Shown here: one piece after another, positions 35,274 through 48,352 of the stretch
Layout: the number at the start of each line of letters is the position of its first letter
Numbering within the stretch: the stretch's first letter is position 1
Translations under genes and position numbers: made by a program
The notes under the pieces: model-generated
Databases searched by the model: none
The model's input: the letters and a program-made list of their open reading frames with translations, nothing else
Told to the model about the DNA's origin: nothing
DNA from: Halisarca cf. caerulea
Taxonomy: Eukaryota > Porifera > Demospongiae > Chondrillida > Halisarcidae
Reading direction: 5' to 3'
Assembly: GCA_963170055.1 (NCBI GenBank)
Contig: CAUJGJ010000188.1
Span: forward strand, 1,401,671 to 1,465,670
Length of the DNA stretch: 64,000 bases

Positions 35274-35964
35274 CAGTGGAATCTGCCTAATCCGGCACCT
35301 CTATAAACTGGCATTCACCTAAATCGGCCAAGATTCTCTGGCACCAATCATTTTACCATACAAACTGACCTCTATAATCCAGCAACCTGCTAACTCGTAG
35401 TCCGGCGTTGATTCTGCTGGCCCAACAGGCCCAAAAAACCTCTACAAACCAGCATTTCTTCAAAGTGCTTGCTTTGGGAGTCAGAAAACAATGTGGAAAT
35501 TGCAAATTACATAGAACAAGATTTGGGTAGCTTGCGCCATTATAGTGATGTAATTGTGATGGCAATTTGTGACATCATAATTGGACTAATTTGTGTACAG
35601 GAAACAAACCTAAGCAACTTCCCATAATATGGTGTTAGTCATGCCTGGGAGAGTTCGCAAAGATGTTGTTGGGAGCAGTGGACAAGCACACAAATTGTAG
35701 CGAGATATTGCGTTATTCAAAAATAGAGCATTCCTCAAACTAAAATAACTTATTTTTAAATTTAATTGGACTATTAACCTAATTAACTACATGTATTGCT
35801 TTATGCATATATATGCTAAATATGCTCGATTTTACTGACTGTTTTATTGCATCATCATTCACATGGTTGAAGAAGAAAAAACTCTATAATCCAGCAACCT
35901 GCTAATCCAGCACTGTTTCTCATTTAACAATTGGTGCAAGATTATACACTAACAGGATCCACTG
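35274..35964. mobile_element. Tigger-like non-autonomous element
   Basis: A 691-bp element flanked by TA. The left end is CAGTGGAATCTGCCTAATCC and the right end, reversed, CAGTGGATCCTGT with a small insertion before the shared GCACC. Shorter internal-deletion forms ending in the same right terminus are part of the modules at about 3885, 41370 and 48235, where the right end reads CAGTGGATCCTGTATAATCC reversed. It contains repeated ataatccagcaacctgcta words. Confidence 0.75.
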
Positions 35965-36069
35965 TATTTGCCATTTCGTCAATTTTTAGAGATTTGATGC
36001 GGCATCCTGCATTAATATTTTAGCTGCGGGATTTAAGAATATGCACACTGTACCCAGTCCAACACACCT

Positions 36070-36240
36070 GTGTCTCTATGCCCGTCTATCACCATGTATG
36101 CCTATCCCTATACCCGTCTAGCCCTATGCATGTCTAGCCCTATGTATGTCTAGCCCTATGTTTGTCTAGCCCTAGCATGTCTAGCCCTATGTAAGTCTAG
36201 CCCTATGTATGCCTATCCCTAATATGCCCGTCGAGCCCTG
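36070..36240. repeat. tctagccctatg minisatellite (copy 1)
   Basis: Tandem units around gtctagccctatgtat/tgtctagccctagca; longer than the array at 4008. Confidence 0.9.
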
Positions 36241-36526
36241 TGTAGCAAACAACCCTACCTTGTTCCAATGTTTTGTGATGATTGACATTTGTTTATCCCT
36301 ACATCTTTTTTTTTTTCCATTTTTAAATGGTTTATTATTATGAATATGCACAGCCAATGTATCAGACCACCCTTAGAATCTTATCATAAGCCCTGCCTCT
36401 TGAGGCACCCAACCTTTGTGGTCTCCTCTCAATCAGCTTCAGTAAAAACTCGTCTTTACCTTTCTTGCCCAATTGAACTAACCTCATTTTCGTCACACAT
36501 ACAAGCACATATGTATGCATATATAT

Positions 36527-36528
36527 CA

Positions 36529-36594
<66 letters not shown>

Positions 36595-36614
36595 TAAACA
36601 CACACACACACACA

Positions 36615-36661
<47 letters not shown>

Positions 36662-36669
36662 ACACACAC
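36527..36669. repeat. (CA)n microsatellite (copy 1)
   Basis: About 143 bp of CA repeat with AAACATAAA and CCC interruptions, ending about 240 bp before exon F. Confidence 0.97.
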
Positions 36670-36911
36670 TACTTATATTCACCAACAAAATGCATGCACA
36701 TGAGTAAATTAAGGTGCTTGGCCTAATAAATTGCATCAGCGAAAGCCAGTGAACCACATGTTATGTGATTGACAATGTCTTATAGTGTCTAACTTCTTGA
36801 CAGTTCTGACTGGCATCATAGTAACATTCACAGGAAACTTTGCATAGTGTTTTTCTGTCTCAATGTAATCTTCCATTTTTAGTGTTTACAATTATTTCTG
36901 TATTCCCTTAG

Positions 36912-37013
36912 AATGGTTGGACTGCACTTCATTGTGCCTCAAGAAATGGGCACCTCCACATTGTTAGAGAACTGATTGAGAAGATAAATGTTGATGTATT
37001 TACTACTAAGCTG
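36912..37013 (+). CDS. Ankyrin gene exon, one repeat (F, copy 1)
   Basis: A 102-bp phase-0 exon after acceptor ccttag and before donor gtatgg. It reads NGWTALHCASRNGHLHIV then RELIEKINVDVF, an almost textbook ankyrin repeat (G-TALH-AS-NGHL-IV-ELI). It is near-identical to the F exons at 42364, 49326 and 56434, differing at a few residues. The following exon G in this copy has a damaged acceptor, so F may be joined directly to the F of copy 2; that would keep the frame. Confidence 0.92.
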
Positions 37014-37320
37014 GTATGGTGTTTGTTGTAACTTGTGTGTTTGTTGTTTGCTTATTTGAATACACAACAGTCCCTAGTTCCATATCATGACTTATACACT
37101 CCCCCATATATAATTCCCTCCTTATACATACAAACCCTTGTTTTGTCTGGCATTAAGTGATTTTGTACTATCTATATCATCCATGTCCACTTGTTGAACC
37201 TTATAACCCCAGTTAGTTAGGGTGTCCACATCCTCAGTTAATGGTGGTCTATCTCCCGTTTACACGGCATTCAGTGAAAAGGACAACATTGCATTTACTA
37301 CTTTCATGTTGTTGTACCTA

Positions 37321-37710
37321 CGGTACTTTTCACAAAAAACTGGACGACGAACGGCGGTCAGTCTGTGTACGTACGGTGACCGTCCGGGCATTGACCGCTG
37401 TACGTACGGCGTACGTACGGGTGTTGTTTGTACCTACGCGGTTTCTTTCTCTCTAGCTGACGCTTTCGCAATTGGCTTGTGGCTTTTGTCTTTCCGTCTT
37501 AAAACGAAATTCGCTACTTTACGTTCCTAAAATAAGCCATTCTTGCTCGGGAAACCGATTCCGGCGAACCGATATCAATGCGCAAAAATGACGTAATTAT
37601 TATTGGCCTATCGTCCGTACGGCGTACGTCCGCGACTGTACGGTGTACGTCCGTTGATTGACCGCCCGTTTGACCGCCGTTCGTCGTCCAGTTTTTTATG
37701 AAAAGTACCG
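37321..37710. mobile_element. GTACG-rich TIR element in the copy 1 F-G intron
   Basis: A 390-bp element whose ends are about 40-bp inverted repeats, starting CGGTACTTTTCAYAAAAAAC and continuing TGGACGACGAACGGCGG. It is flanked by TA on both sides. Copies 0, 2 and 3 have the empty site (gtacctTCA..ggtaattg), so the insertion postdates the module duplication or was lost elsewhere. The arms are packed with CGTACG words. No gene. A short duplication of gtgRtaattgtattcc follows it at 37717-37770. Confidence 0.88.
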
Positions 37711-37988
37711 TACATGTGGTAATTGTATTCCATACAATTATATGTGATAATTGTATTCCGTACAATTATAATGAAAAGATTCTTTTGATCCTGCTTTAAA
37801 AGATGTGCTGATTGTTGTTGTATTGGATCGAATGTTTTCGAATAGTTGATCAAATGTGAACTGTAAGGTGAAGTTTGTTCATTCTAGTTGCAACAATTCA
37901 ATCCTGTGCAGCTTTAGTTATTCAGTGAAGTGTTACCTTATACTCCGGTACCAACCATGTGTAATCATTTTCTCTTGTTTGTCCTCAC

Positions 37989-38192
37989 GATGGTCTGAAT
38001 GCCCTTCACCTTGCTGCCTGTGGTGGGCATTTGGATATTGTTAAATACCTCATTCCAAAGTTTGCAGACAAAAGATTTGAGTCTGACAATTATGGTGACA
38101 CCTGTCTACTCTGGGCTGCACGAGAAGGTCATCTGGCAGTAATGAAGTACCTCATTGGAGAATGTGGATTGGACCCTGTTACTGGAAATAAG
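37989..38192 (+). CDS. Ankyrin exon, two repeats (G, copy 1), acceptor lost
   Basis: The 204-bp frame is open and reads DGLNALHLAACGGHLDIV, with a second repeat GDTCLLWAAREGHLAVMKYL, and the donor gtgggc is intact. The bases just before it are tcctcAC instead of tcctcAG (37987-37988), so the canonical acceptor dinucleotide is missing. The second repeat also has LLW in place of the LHC/LHL seen in other copies. Without another acceptor this exon should be skipped; since it is phase 0 and 204 bp, skipping is silent for the frame. It is therefore best seen as an exon losing function. Confidence 0.75.
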
Positions 38193-39599
38193 GTGGGCTA
38201 TTGTTTATTGCATGACACACACATTGTACATCATCTGCAACTTTCCTCTCAATTCTCCCCTCTTGACATTTTGAATACTTCATCTCAAGCCCTTCAGCAG
38301 TATAGTCCAACCTCAATTTCATCACACTCTCTTGATTAAAATTCTGTTATGACTGTCCTGTTTGTGGAGTTTAGCAAGTAGCAAAATAACCCAGGCCTGC
38401 ATTTTCCCAAACCATTGCAGCCTACCTTCAACATATTTATGGAACACTAATTGAATTCAATTTGGTGGCTTTTAAGTATCATAAGCTGTAACAATATGTT
38501 TGCTGTACACAATATCAAACTCATATAGTCTTTCTACTCCTGATGTGTTTTGATCCAGAATGGACTTTATTTGAAGCTGTAGTAATTTCTGTGAGAACAT
38601 CAAGTTCTTGAGCAAGGTTATGAGTTTGTGCTTCTGCAGACTTGCAGCCTCCACACTTCTATTCTGCTGTTGTGTGGTCATGTAGTATGCAATGTACCTC
38701 AACAAGGTACAGTTAATTATGAAATAGATATTTCCATTTAAAGGGAATGTTGTAGTGAAGCTCTTTGACTGGTGCCACACAACTTTATTACCAAACTTAT
38801 TAGCATAGAACACATTGAATTTGCAGCTATCTAAATACTTTTAGGATGGTTACTAGAACCTCAGGTCCATAGCAAGAGGTGCATTGAATGTTCCTCTTCA
38901 GGGAAGTAGCTACCAAGGTTTTATCCGTGGGCAAACCCTGGGTATGGTTCCCCCCTAAGCAGAAAGGTTCCCTTGAAATTCTATCCTTAGCTATAACACA
39001 CATGCACAGTTGCAACAGACTGATCTGTGTATTGTATTCTAAACAGCTTGAGTGGTATAAAACAGCCTCATTTATCACCTTCTGAGGCATAAAAACTAAA
39101 ATATTTCCTGGGGAAGCAAACCCCCAGATCCCCCAAGCTTAGACCACTATCATTCTAGTACATACATATCTGCCCTCTATAACATCACTATACTTCGCCA
39201 TAGCCCGTCCGTCTTCATCGTTATTCTAAAAGAGACCGTGATGTATAAGCTGCATGTATGAGTGGGGTTTTTAATAACATTGAAGGCACATGCTTGGACC
39301 ACCCCACCCTGCGTGTGCTTGTGTACATAGTATTTACAGATGTGTAGGTTCCCCTAAAATTCGACCCCGGATGATAAATTCTGGCTGCCATTGTTTCCTG
39401 GTTGTCGGGAAATCCCCCTCATCAATCTTAAGCCACCAGTGTGCCAATTAATGATGCAATTAATCTCAACACTCACTCCAGTTGTCACCTACGTCCATCA
39501 ACCTGTTCTGCTTGTCCAGCTGCTAGCCCCTACTTTTACCCTTTGCGTGGGCGGAAAAATTTGGGTCTAGCAACTGTTGTATTTTTAACACCTCATTGC

Positions 39600-39650
39600 G
39601 GCCAATCAGATTGCATTGCACCGAATCGGTGCAATGCAATCTCATTGGTC
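39600..39650. repeat. 51-bp inverted repeat, copy 2 of 5
   Basis: Same structure as at 2693, with two mismatches (GGCC start; CTCATT in the right arm). Confidence 0.9.
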
Positions 39651-41482
39651 AATCGAAATAAGAGACTGAAAATGGGCAGCTATCTTTTTGATCTTTACAG
39701 AATGCTTTACGTTAACTTTGTTCCTTGTTCTTGATTCTACCGTTTGAGATGAATGCCTCTTCAAGTCATATGTTATTGTAAGATCCCGAATCTTGGAGCA
39801 GCATAGTGCGATGGCGATGGATCTTGTGGCAGAGATGTTTCCGTGCATCTTCCAACCGCCTCAGGTCAATCAGGGATTTTGACGTCGACCGTTTTGTATC
39901 TGTAAATTTATAATGGCCCTTTCTAAGCCTAAAATACTACTGAAGTATTCTAGTGGGAAAAACTATCCTTTGCAAACTGATGGAAATGTTATTGTTCATC
40001 GGAATTCGCACCAAAGATTCTTTTCTTGCTTTCTACGATCTTCAGTGCTATTTCTTCAGCTGCTACTGAACAAACTGCACAAGTTCGGTCTGTTCCTTAT
40101 CCTACTGTGGATAGTGCTACATTTGGAAAGTTTATGAATGGAAAGTAAACTTTTTTGAACCTTGTCTTATGTCACCCGTCGGCGAAACTTTTATACCCTT
40201 ACTTTTCAGCCTTTTACAAGTCATTGTGTGCAAAGTTCTCTTAGTTATGTATTCATTTGTGCTTCAAGAAGGCTTGGCTAGCTTTAGAAGCGTTAGTTGT
40301 GACCAAAGTAATCCACTTCACTCCAAGAATTAAAGAAAAAAAAGGAGCCACTATAGTGGCCTGTCCATAATAACGATTACGCAGTTTCACCACTTAGCCC
40401 ACAACACGGATTGGTCACTATAATGGCCCGTCCACTATAAAGGGTTAATGAGATGCAGTATCCAAAGTGCAAAAGTCGCTAGATCCTATTTTCTCCTCGT
40501 CCACGCAGGGGAAGTACAGGGCTAGCAGCTAGACTACTGTTCTGCACACATGGTTCTGCAGAGCATATGACAACAAATGCTGTGAATACTACGTTCATGC
40601 ATGTTTTGCTTTCTTTTTTAGTCAATTTTCCCTTGTCTGGCACAAGCACATATTACTATTATGTTTACTTGTGTGCCAGTGGTGATCCATACATGCAACA
40701 GTCTTGACATCATATACAGACTATAATGGCTACATATAGTACAAAGTGTCTAGGATGCCACCAAAGATTTTTGTATAGCGTGTGCCCATGATCATGGCTT
40801 TTCAGAAACCCCCTTCTTGTTCTTCTGGCTACACCCCTGCCCCCCCCCCCCCTCCTTGCTGGAATGGTACCTTAAAACTGTTCTTTCACTCAACTTAGTC
40901 TCCATATTTAACCAGCAACTGTCAGGCACAGTAGTTCCTGGAAATTCAGCAATCTTTTTTGGAAATTTTCAAGTGATTCACTCAGGTTTATCAATTCATT
41001 TGATTTATGAATCATTCGAACTGATGGCAGTAATTCACAAAGAATCAGAAGATTCAAAACAAGATCATGCGTGACACACAACATCCGTCATCCATGTATT
41101 GTATGCAAGAGTCCTATGGTCCATCTTAATAACTAAATAACTAAAATAACTTATTTTTTTAAATTTGATTGGACTATTAACCTAATTAACTACATGTATT
41201 GCTGTATGCATATATATGCTAAATATGCTCGATATTACTGACTGTTTTATTGCATCATCATTCGCATGGTTGAAGAAGAAAAAACTCTATAATCCATGCA
41301 GCAACCTGCTAATCCTGCTCTGTTTCTCTTTTAACAATGGGTGCTGGATTATACAGGATCCACTGTATTTGCCATTTCGTCAATTTTTAGAGATTTGATG
41401 CGGCATTCTGCATTAATATTTTAGCTGCGGGATTTAGGAATATGCATACTGTACCCAGTCCAACACACCTTTGTCTAGCTCT

Positions 41483-41680
41483 ATGCCCGTCTAGTCCCAT
41501 GTATGCCTATCCCTATGCCCATCTAGCCCTATGCCTGTCTAGCCCTATGTATGTCCAGCCCTAGCATGTCTAGCCCTAGCATGTCTAGCCCTATGTATGT
41601 CTAGACCTATGTTTGTCTAGCCCTAGCATGTGTAGCCCTATGTATGCCTATCCCTAATATGACTGTCGAGCCCTGTGTAT
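41483..41680. repeat. tctagccctatg minisatellite (copy 2)
   Basis: Tandem units like those at 36070, with more tctagccctagcatg variants. Confidence 0.9.
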
Positions 41681-41981
41681 CAAACAACCCTACCTTGTTC
41701 CAATGTTTTGTGATGATTGACATTTGTTTATCCCTACATCTTTTTTTTCCATTTTTAAATGGTTTATTATTATTAATATACGCAGACAAAGTATCAGACC
41801 ACCCTTTGAATCTTATCATAAGCCCTGCCTCTTGAGGCACCCAACCTTTGTGGTCTTCTCTCGGTCAGCTTCAGTAACCCGTCTTTACCTTTCCTGCCCC
41901 ATAAAACTATCCTCATTTTCATCTGTTGTTCATCAATGATACTTCAACTTCACACATACAAGCACACATGTATGCATATAT

Positions 41982-42126
<145 letters not shown>

Positions 42127-42363
42127 CTTATAGTCATAGACAAAATACATGCACGTGTGTAAAATGAGGTACTTGGCCTAATATATTGCATCAGTGAAAG
42201 CCAGTGAACCACATGTTAATATGTGATTGTCTAAAAGTGTCTAACTTCTTGACAGTTCTGACTGGCATTATAGTAACATTCACAGGAAACTTTGCATTGT
42301 GTTTTTCTGTCTCAACCTAATCTTCCATTTTTAGTGTTTACAATTATTTCTGTATTCCCTTAG

Positions 42364-42465
42364 AATGGTTGGACTGCACTTCATTATGCCTCAAGATGTG
42401 GGCACCTCCACATTGTTAGAGAACTGATTGAGAGGATAAATGTTGATGTGTTTACTACTAAGCTG
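42364..42465 (+). CDS. Ankyrin gene exon, one repeat (F, copy 2)
   Basis: Phase-0 exon of 34 codons after ccttag and before gtatgg. It reads NGWTALHYASRCGHLHIV then RELIERINVDVF. Relative to copy 1 it has HY for HC, RC for RN and ER for EK. The intron to exon G of this copy is 555 bp, the same length as in copy 3, and lacks the insertion present in copy 1. Confidence 0.92.
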
Positions 42466-43020
42466 GTATGGTGTTTGTTATAACTTGTGTGTTTGTTGTT
42501 TGCTTATTTGAATACACAACAGTCCCTAGTTCCATATCATGACTTATACACCCCCCCTTATATAATTCCCTCCTTATACATACAAACCCTTGTTTTGACA
42601 GGCATTAAGTGACTTTGTACTATCTATGTCATCCATATCCACTTGTAGAACCTTATAACCCCAGTTAGTTAGGGTGTCCACATCCGCAGTTAATGGTGGT
42701 CTATCTCCCGTTTACACTGCATTCAGTGCAAAGGACAACATTGCATTTACTGTTTTAATTTTGTCGTACCTTCATGTGGTAATTGTATTTCGTACAATTA
42801 TAATGAAAAGATTCTTTTGATCCTACATCGCAAGATTTACTGATTGTTGTTGTATTGGATTGAGTGTTTTTGAATAGTTGACCGAATGTGAACTGTAAGG
42901 TGAAGTTTGTTCATTCTAGTTGCAACAATTCAATCCTGTGCGGCTTTAGTTATTCAGTGAAGTGTTACCTTATACTCCAGTACCAACCATGTGTAATCAT
43001 TTTCTCTTGTTTGTCCTCAG

Positions 43021-43224
43021 GATGGTCTGAATGCCCTTCACCTTGCTGCCTGTGGTGGGCATTTGGATATTGTTTCTTATCTCATTCCAAAGTTTGCAGA
43101 CAGAAGATTTGAGTCTGACAATGACGGTAACACCTGTCTACACTGTGCTGCACAAAAAGGTTATCTGGCAGTAATGAAGTACCTCATTGATGAGTATGGA
43201 TTGGACCCTGGTACAGGAAATAAG
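43021..43224 (+). CDS. Ankyrin gene exon, two repeats (G, copy 2)
   Basis: A 204-bp phase-0 exon between tcctcag and gtgggc. The first repeat reads DGLNALHLAACGGHLDIV and the second DGNTCLHCAAQKGYLAVM. It differs from the other G exons by GYL in place of GHL and by KYLIDEYGLDP at the end of the second repeat. Splice sites look sound, so it should contribute two repeats to the protein. Confidence 0.9.
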
Positions 43225-44051
43225 GTGGGCTATTGTGTATTGCATGACACACACATTGTATATCATCTACAACTTTCCTCTCAATCCTCCCCTCCTGACA
43301 TTTTGAATACTTCATCTCAAGCCCTTCAGCAGTATAGTCCAACGTCTTGGCTATACTATGAATATAATATTATCACTCCATTTAGCGCTAAATACACATC
43401 TGAACACATTTAATGAAGCTTAGCTATACAAGGGTTTTGGCTATATCAGTGTCAGATAGACCAGATCTCACTGCACTACGTTAAGGTCTATTCAATACAA
43501 ACTTCACCACTCTTTGTCTCTTGAGTTTATGTTAAAGTCCATGCTGTACTATTAAGGCTTCTTTTTAGCCCATGCCATCAATATTATTGGCACACACATA
43601 TGCCCTATCAGTAGCAGAATGTATTATTTATAATAATTATTATTATTATTATTAATTGTGTTCAGCATCAAAACCATGAGAGAAGGTCAATACTGCCAAC
43701 TGATATTGACCTTTTCCTAACACATTATTTTGATTGTTGATGCTGCCTGTACGGAAATATCGAGAGATTAAAATTGTGTTATGACTGTCCTTCTTGTGGA
43801 GTTTAGCAAGTAGCAAAAATAACCCAGGCCTGCATTTTCCCAAACCATTGCAGCCTACCTTTGACATATTTATGGAACACTAATTGAATTCAATTTGGTA
43901 GCTTTTAAGTACTATAAGCTGTAACAATATGTTTGCTGTACACAATATCAAACCCATATAGTCTTTCTACTCCTGATGTGTTTTGATCCAGAATGGACTT
44001 TATTTGAAGCTGTAGTAATTTCTGCGAGAACATCAAGTGATTAAGCAAGGT

Positions 44052-44929
44052 CAGGGTTTCTTTTAGGGGGGGGCAGGGGGGGGGGCATTTGCCCCCCCCC
44101 CCCCCCCTTGAAGATTTGGGATGGTAATATTTTATAAGTTGTAATGTTAATATTTATGTTTAAGTAGGATCATTACACGGATATCCATATCTAAACACCT
44201 TGTCTAAAGTTTCTGATCTTGACACTATTGGAATTCTCTCTGCTTGGCTTGCAATTGTGTAATAATTGCCTTATAATCCATCCATTACAGGAAATTTTGT
44301 CGCTGTTTGTTTCCCCTACACAGTAGCATGAGATAGACTAATTTCCTGTCATCTTAAAATTTGTGCCTTATATGGCAGTGACCATGTACGTACCTCCACT
44401 TATCAAGGAAACTTGTAAAGGTCGAAGATGTTGTCAGGTGGATTATGAAGAAATCAGTGTCAAAATCAACCTTGAATGGTCCAAAATGGCCTCAGATACC
44501 ACCTTGTATAACCTAAAAACTCAAATTTTCCCTGGGGAGAATACCCCCAGACCTCCCCCCCCCCCCCCCCCTAGTTATATACCTCTACTATACCACATAC
44601 ATGCACATCTGCACCTCCTTACATCACTGCACTGCATGTCTCTATAAACATTTAAGATGTCATGTATGTACACATCTGCCTCCTTCCATTTCTTAGTTGA
44701 ACATTTGTTATTGGCCCCATGATCATTATTCGGAAAGAAAAGAACTGCTAAATAGATAGAAAAGATGCTATACATGACTGTCCATCATAGATTATATACA
44801 TGGATGCTCTATATCACAGCATGACTGTATATGCTATAATCTATAATGCTTTAGACTTGCCCCCCACATAAAATTCTTCATGGCTATATTTTGCCCCCCC
44901 CCTTGACGCATTTCCTGAAAGAAACCCTG
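44052..44929. mobile_element. TIR element unique to copy 2
   Basis: An 878-bp insertion between duplicated aaggt (44047-44051 and 44930-44934). Ends read CAGGGTTTCTTTTAGG and (reversed) CAGGGTTTCTTTCAGG; G/C homopolymers lie just inside each end. Copies 1 and 3 carry the uninterrupted 'gcaaggttat'. The CAGGG start is hAT-like, but the duplication appears to be 5 bp rather than 8, so the class is open. No gene. Confidence 0.85.
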
Positions 44930-45931
44930 AAGGTTATACGTTTGTGCTTCTGCAGACTTGCAGCCTCACACTTCTATTCTGCTGTTGTGTGGTCATGTAG
45001 TATGCAATATACCTCAACAAGGTACAGTAAATTATGAAATAGATATTTCCATTTAAAGGGAATGTTGTAATGAAGTTCTTTGACTGGTGCCACACAACTT
45101 TATTACCAAACTTATTAGCATAGAACACAATGTCATTGAATTTGCAGCTATCTAAATACTTTTAGGATGGTTACTAGAACCTCAGGCCCATAGCAAGGGG
45201 TGCATTGGGATCTCCCCCCCCCACCTCCCCCCCCACTCCAGGGGACTAGCTACCAAGATTTTATCTGTGGGTAAACCCTGGGTAAGGTTCTTCCCTAAGC
45301 AGAAAGGTTCTCTTGAAATTCTATCCTAGCTATAACACACATGCACAGTTGCAACAGACTGATTTGTGTACTGTATTCTAAAACAGCTTGAATGGTATAA
45401 ACAGCCTCATTTATCACCTTCTGAGGCACAAAAACTAAAATAAATCCTGGGGAAGCAAACCCCCAGAACCCCCTCACCTAGACCACTATCATTCTATATA
45501 CATATCTGCCCTCTATAACATCACTATACTTTGCCATAGCCCCGTCCGTCTTCATCGTTATTTTAAAAGAGACCCTGATGTATAAGCTGCATGTAGGAGT
45601 GGGGTTTTTAATAACATTGAATGCACATGCTTGGACCACCCCGCCCTGCGTGTGTGTGTGTACATAGTATTTACAGATGTGTAGGTTCCCCAAAAAATTT
45701 GACCCCGGATAAAATCCCGGCTACTATTGTTTCCTGGTTGTCGGGAAATCCCCCTCATCAATCTTAAGCCACCAGTGTACCAATTAATGATGCAATTATT
45801 CTCAACACTCACTCCAGTTGTCACTTACATCCACCTGTTCTGCTAGTCCAGCTGCTAGCCCCTACTTTTACCCTTTGCATGGGCAGAAAAAGTTGGGTCT
45901 AGCGACTGTTGTAGTTTTAACACCTCATTGC

Positions 45932-45982
45932 GACCGATCGGATTGCATTGCACCGAATTGGTGCAATACAATCTGATTGGTC
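45932..45982. repeat. 51-bp inverted repeat, copy 3 of 5
   Basis: The most diverged hairpin copy: GATCGG for AATCAG on the left, and TTGG and ATAC changes on the right. Confidence 0.85.
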
Positions 45983-46894
45983 AATCGAAATAAGAGACTG
46001 AATATGGGCAGCTATCTTTTCAATCTTTACCGAATGCTTTACGTTAACTTTGTTCCTTGTTCTTGATTCTACCATTTGAGATGAATGCCTCTTCAAGTCA
46101 TGTGTTATTGTTAGATCCCGAATCTTGGAGCAGCATAGTGCGATGGCGATGGATCTTGTGGCAGAGATGTTTCCGTGCATCTTCCGACTGCCTCACGTCA
46201 ATCAGGGATTTTGACGTCGACCGTTTTGTATCTGTAAGTTTATAATGGCCCTTTCTAACCCTGAAATACTACTGAAGTATTCTAGCGGGAAAAAATGTGC
46301 TATCCTTTGCAAACTGATGGAAATGTTATCGTTTGTCTGAATTCGCACCAAAGATTCTTTTCTTGCTTTCTACAATCTTCAGTGCTATTTCTTCAGTTTA
46401 TACTGAACAAACTGCACAAGTTCGGTCTGTTCCTTATCCTATTGTGGATAGCGCTACATTAGTAAGCTTTTTTGAACCTTGTCTTATTTCACCCTTCGGC
46501 AAAACTTTTATACGCTCACGTTTCAAACTTTTCTCTTAGTTATGTATTCAGTTGTGCTTCAAGAAGGCTTGGCTAGCTTTAGAAGTGCGTTAGTTGTGAA
46601 CAAAGTAATCCACTTCGCTCCAAAATGATAGAACAAGAAGGAGCCACTATAGTGGCCTGTCCACAATAACGATTACGCAGTTTCACCACTTAGCCCACAA
46701 CACGGATTGGTCACTATGGTGGCCCGTCCACAATAAAGGGTTAATGAGATGCAGTATCCAAAGTGCAAAAGTCGCTAGACCCTGCCTTCTCCTCGTCCAC
46801 GCAGGAGAAGTACAGGGCTAGCCCCTACTTTTACCCTTTGTGTAGGTGGAAACAGTTGGGTCTAACGACTGTTGTAGTTTTAACACCTTATTGC

Positions 46895-46945
46895 GACCAA
46901 TCAGATTGCATTGCACCGAATCGGTGCAATGCAATCTGATTGGTC
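46895..46945. repeat. 51-bp inverted repeat, copy 4 of 5
   Basis: Perfectly paired arms, identical to the copy at 2693; it lies in the second of two duplicated hairpin segments within module copy 2. Confidence 0.93.
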
Positions 46946-48352
46946 ATTCGAAATAAGAGACTGAAAATGGGCATTTATTTTTTCGATCTTTACAGAATGT
47001 TTTATGTTAACTTTGTTCCTTATTCTTGATTCTACCGTTTGAGATGAATGCCTCTTCAAGTCATGTGTTATTGTTAGATCCCGAATCTTGGAGCAGCATA
47101 TAGTGTGATGGCGATGGATCTTGTGGCAGAGGTGTTTCCGTGCATCTTCCGACTGCCTCAGGTCAATCAGGGGTTTTGACGTTTTGTATCTGCAAGTTTA
47201 GAATGGCCCTTTCTAACCCTGAAATACTACTGAAGTATTCTAGTAGGAAAAAATGTACTATCCCTTGCAAACTGATGGATTACTGAGTTGGTAACAATAC
47301 ACGCCTAGCCTTCATTAATGAGATCCAGTGTTCAAAGTGTAAAAGTCGCTAGATCCTATTTTCTCCTCGTCCACGCAGGAGAAGTACAGGGCTAGCAGCT
47401 AGACTATTGTTCTGCACACATGGTTCTGCAGAGCATATGACAACAAATGCTGTGAATACTACGTTCATGCATGTTTTGCTTTCTTTTTTAGTCCCTTTTA
47501 GCTTGTCTGGCACAAGCACATATTACTATTATGTTTACTTGTGTGCCAGTGGTGATCCGTACATGCCACAGTCTTGACATCATATATACAGACTATAATG
47601 GCTACATATAGTACAAAGTGTCTAGGATGCCACCAAAGATTTTTGTATAGCGTGTGCCCATGATCATGGCTTTTCAGAAACCCCCTTCTTGTTCTTCTGG
47701 CTACACCCCTGCCCCCCCCCCCCCCCCTCCTTGCTGGAATGGTACCTTAAAACTGTTCTTTCACTCAACTTAGTCTCCATATTTAACCAGCAACTGTCAG
47801 GCACAGTAGTTCCTGGAAATTCAGCAATCTTTTTTGGAAATTTTCAAGTGATTCACTCAGGTTTATCAATTCATTTGATTTATGAATCATTCGAACTGAT
47901 GGCAGTAATTCACAAAGAATCAGAAGATTCAAAACAAGATCATGCGTGACACACAACATCCGTCATCCATGTATTGTATGCAAGAGTCCTATGGTCCATC
48001 TTAATAACTAAATAACTAAAATAACTTATTTTTTTAAATTTGATTGGACTATTAACCTAATTAACTACATGTATTGCTGTATGCATATATATGCTAAATA
48101 TGCTCGATATTACTGACTGTTTTATTGCATCATCATTCGCATGGTTGAAGAAGAAAAAAAACTATAATCCAGCAACCTGCTAATCCAGCACCGTTTCTCA
48201 TTTAACAATGGGTGCCGGATTATACATGATCCACTGTATTTGCCATGTCGTCAATTTTTAGAGATTTGATGCGGCATTCTGCATTAATATTTTAGCTGCG
48301 GGATTTAGGAATATGCACACTGTACCCAGTCCAACACACCTTTGTCTAGCTC

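Larger units (their letters stand above)
35740..41120 (+). repeat. Ankyrin module, copy 1
   Basis: Module order: AT-rich lead and Tigger-like end, minisatellite (36070-36240), CA tract (36527-36669), exon F (36912), exon G (37989), conserved introns, 51-bp hairpin (39600), poly-C site (40840). Exon F lies 5452 bp before the next copy's exon F. This copy has a 390-bp element in the F-G intron and lacks about 420 bp after exon G that the copy at 50333-50755 retains. Confidence 0.85.

Noticed and set aside
44363..44647. 94-codon frame within the 878-bp insertion
   Set aside because: Its proline run comes from a poly-C tract and no domain is present.
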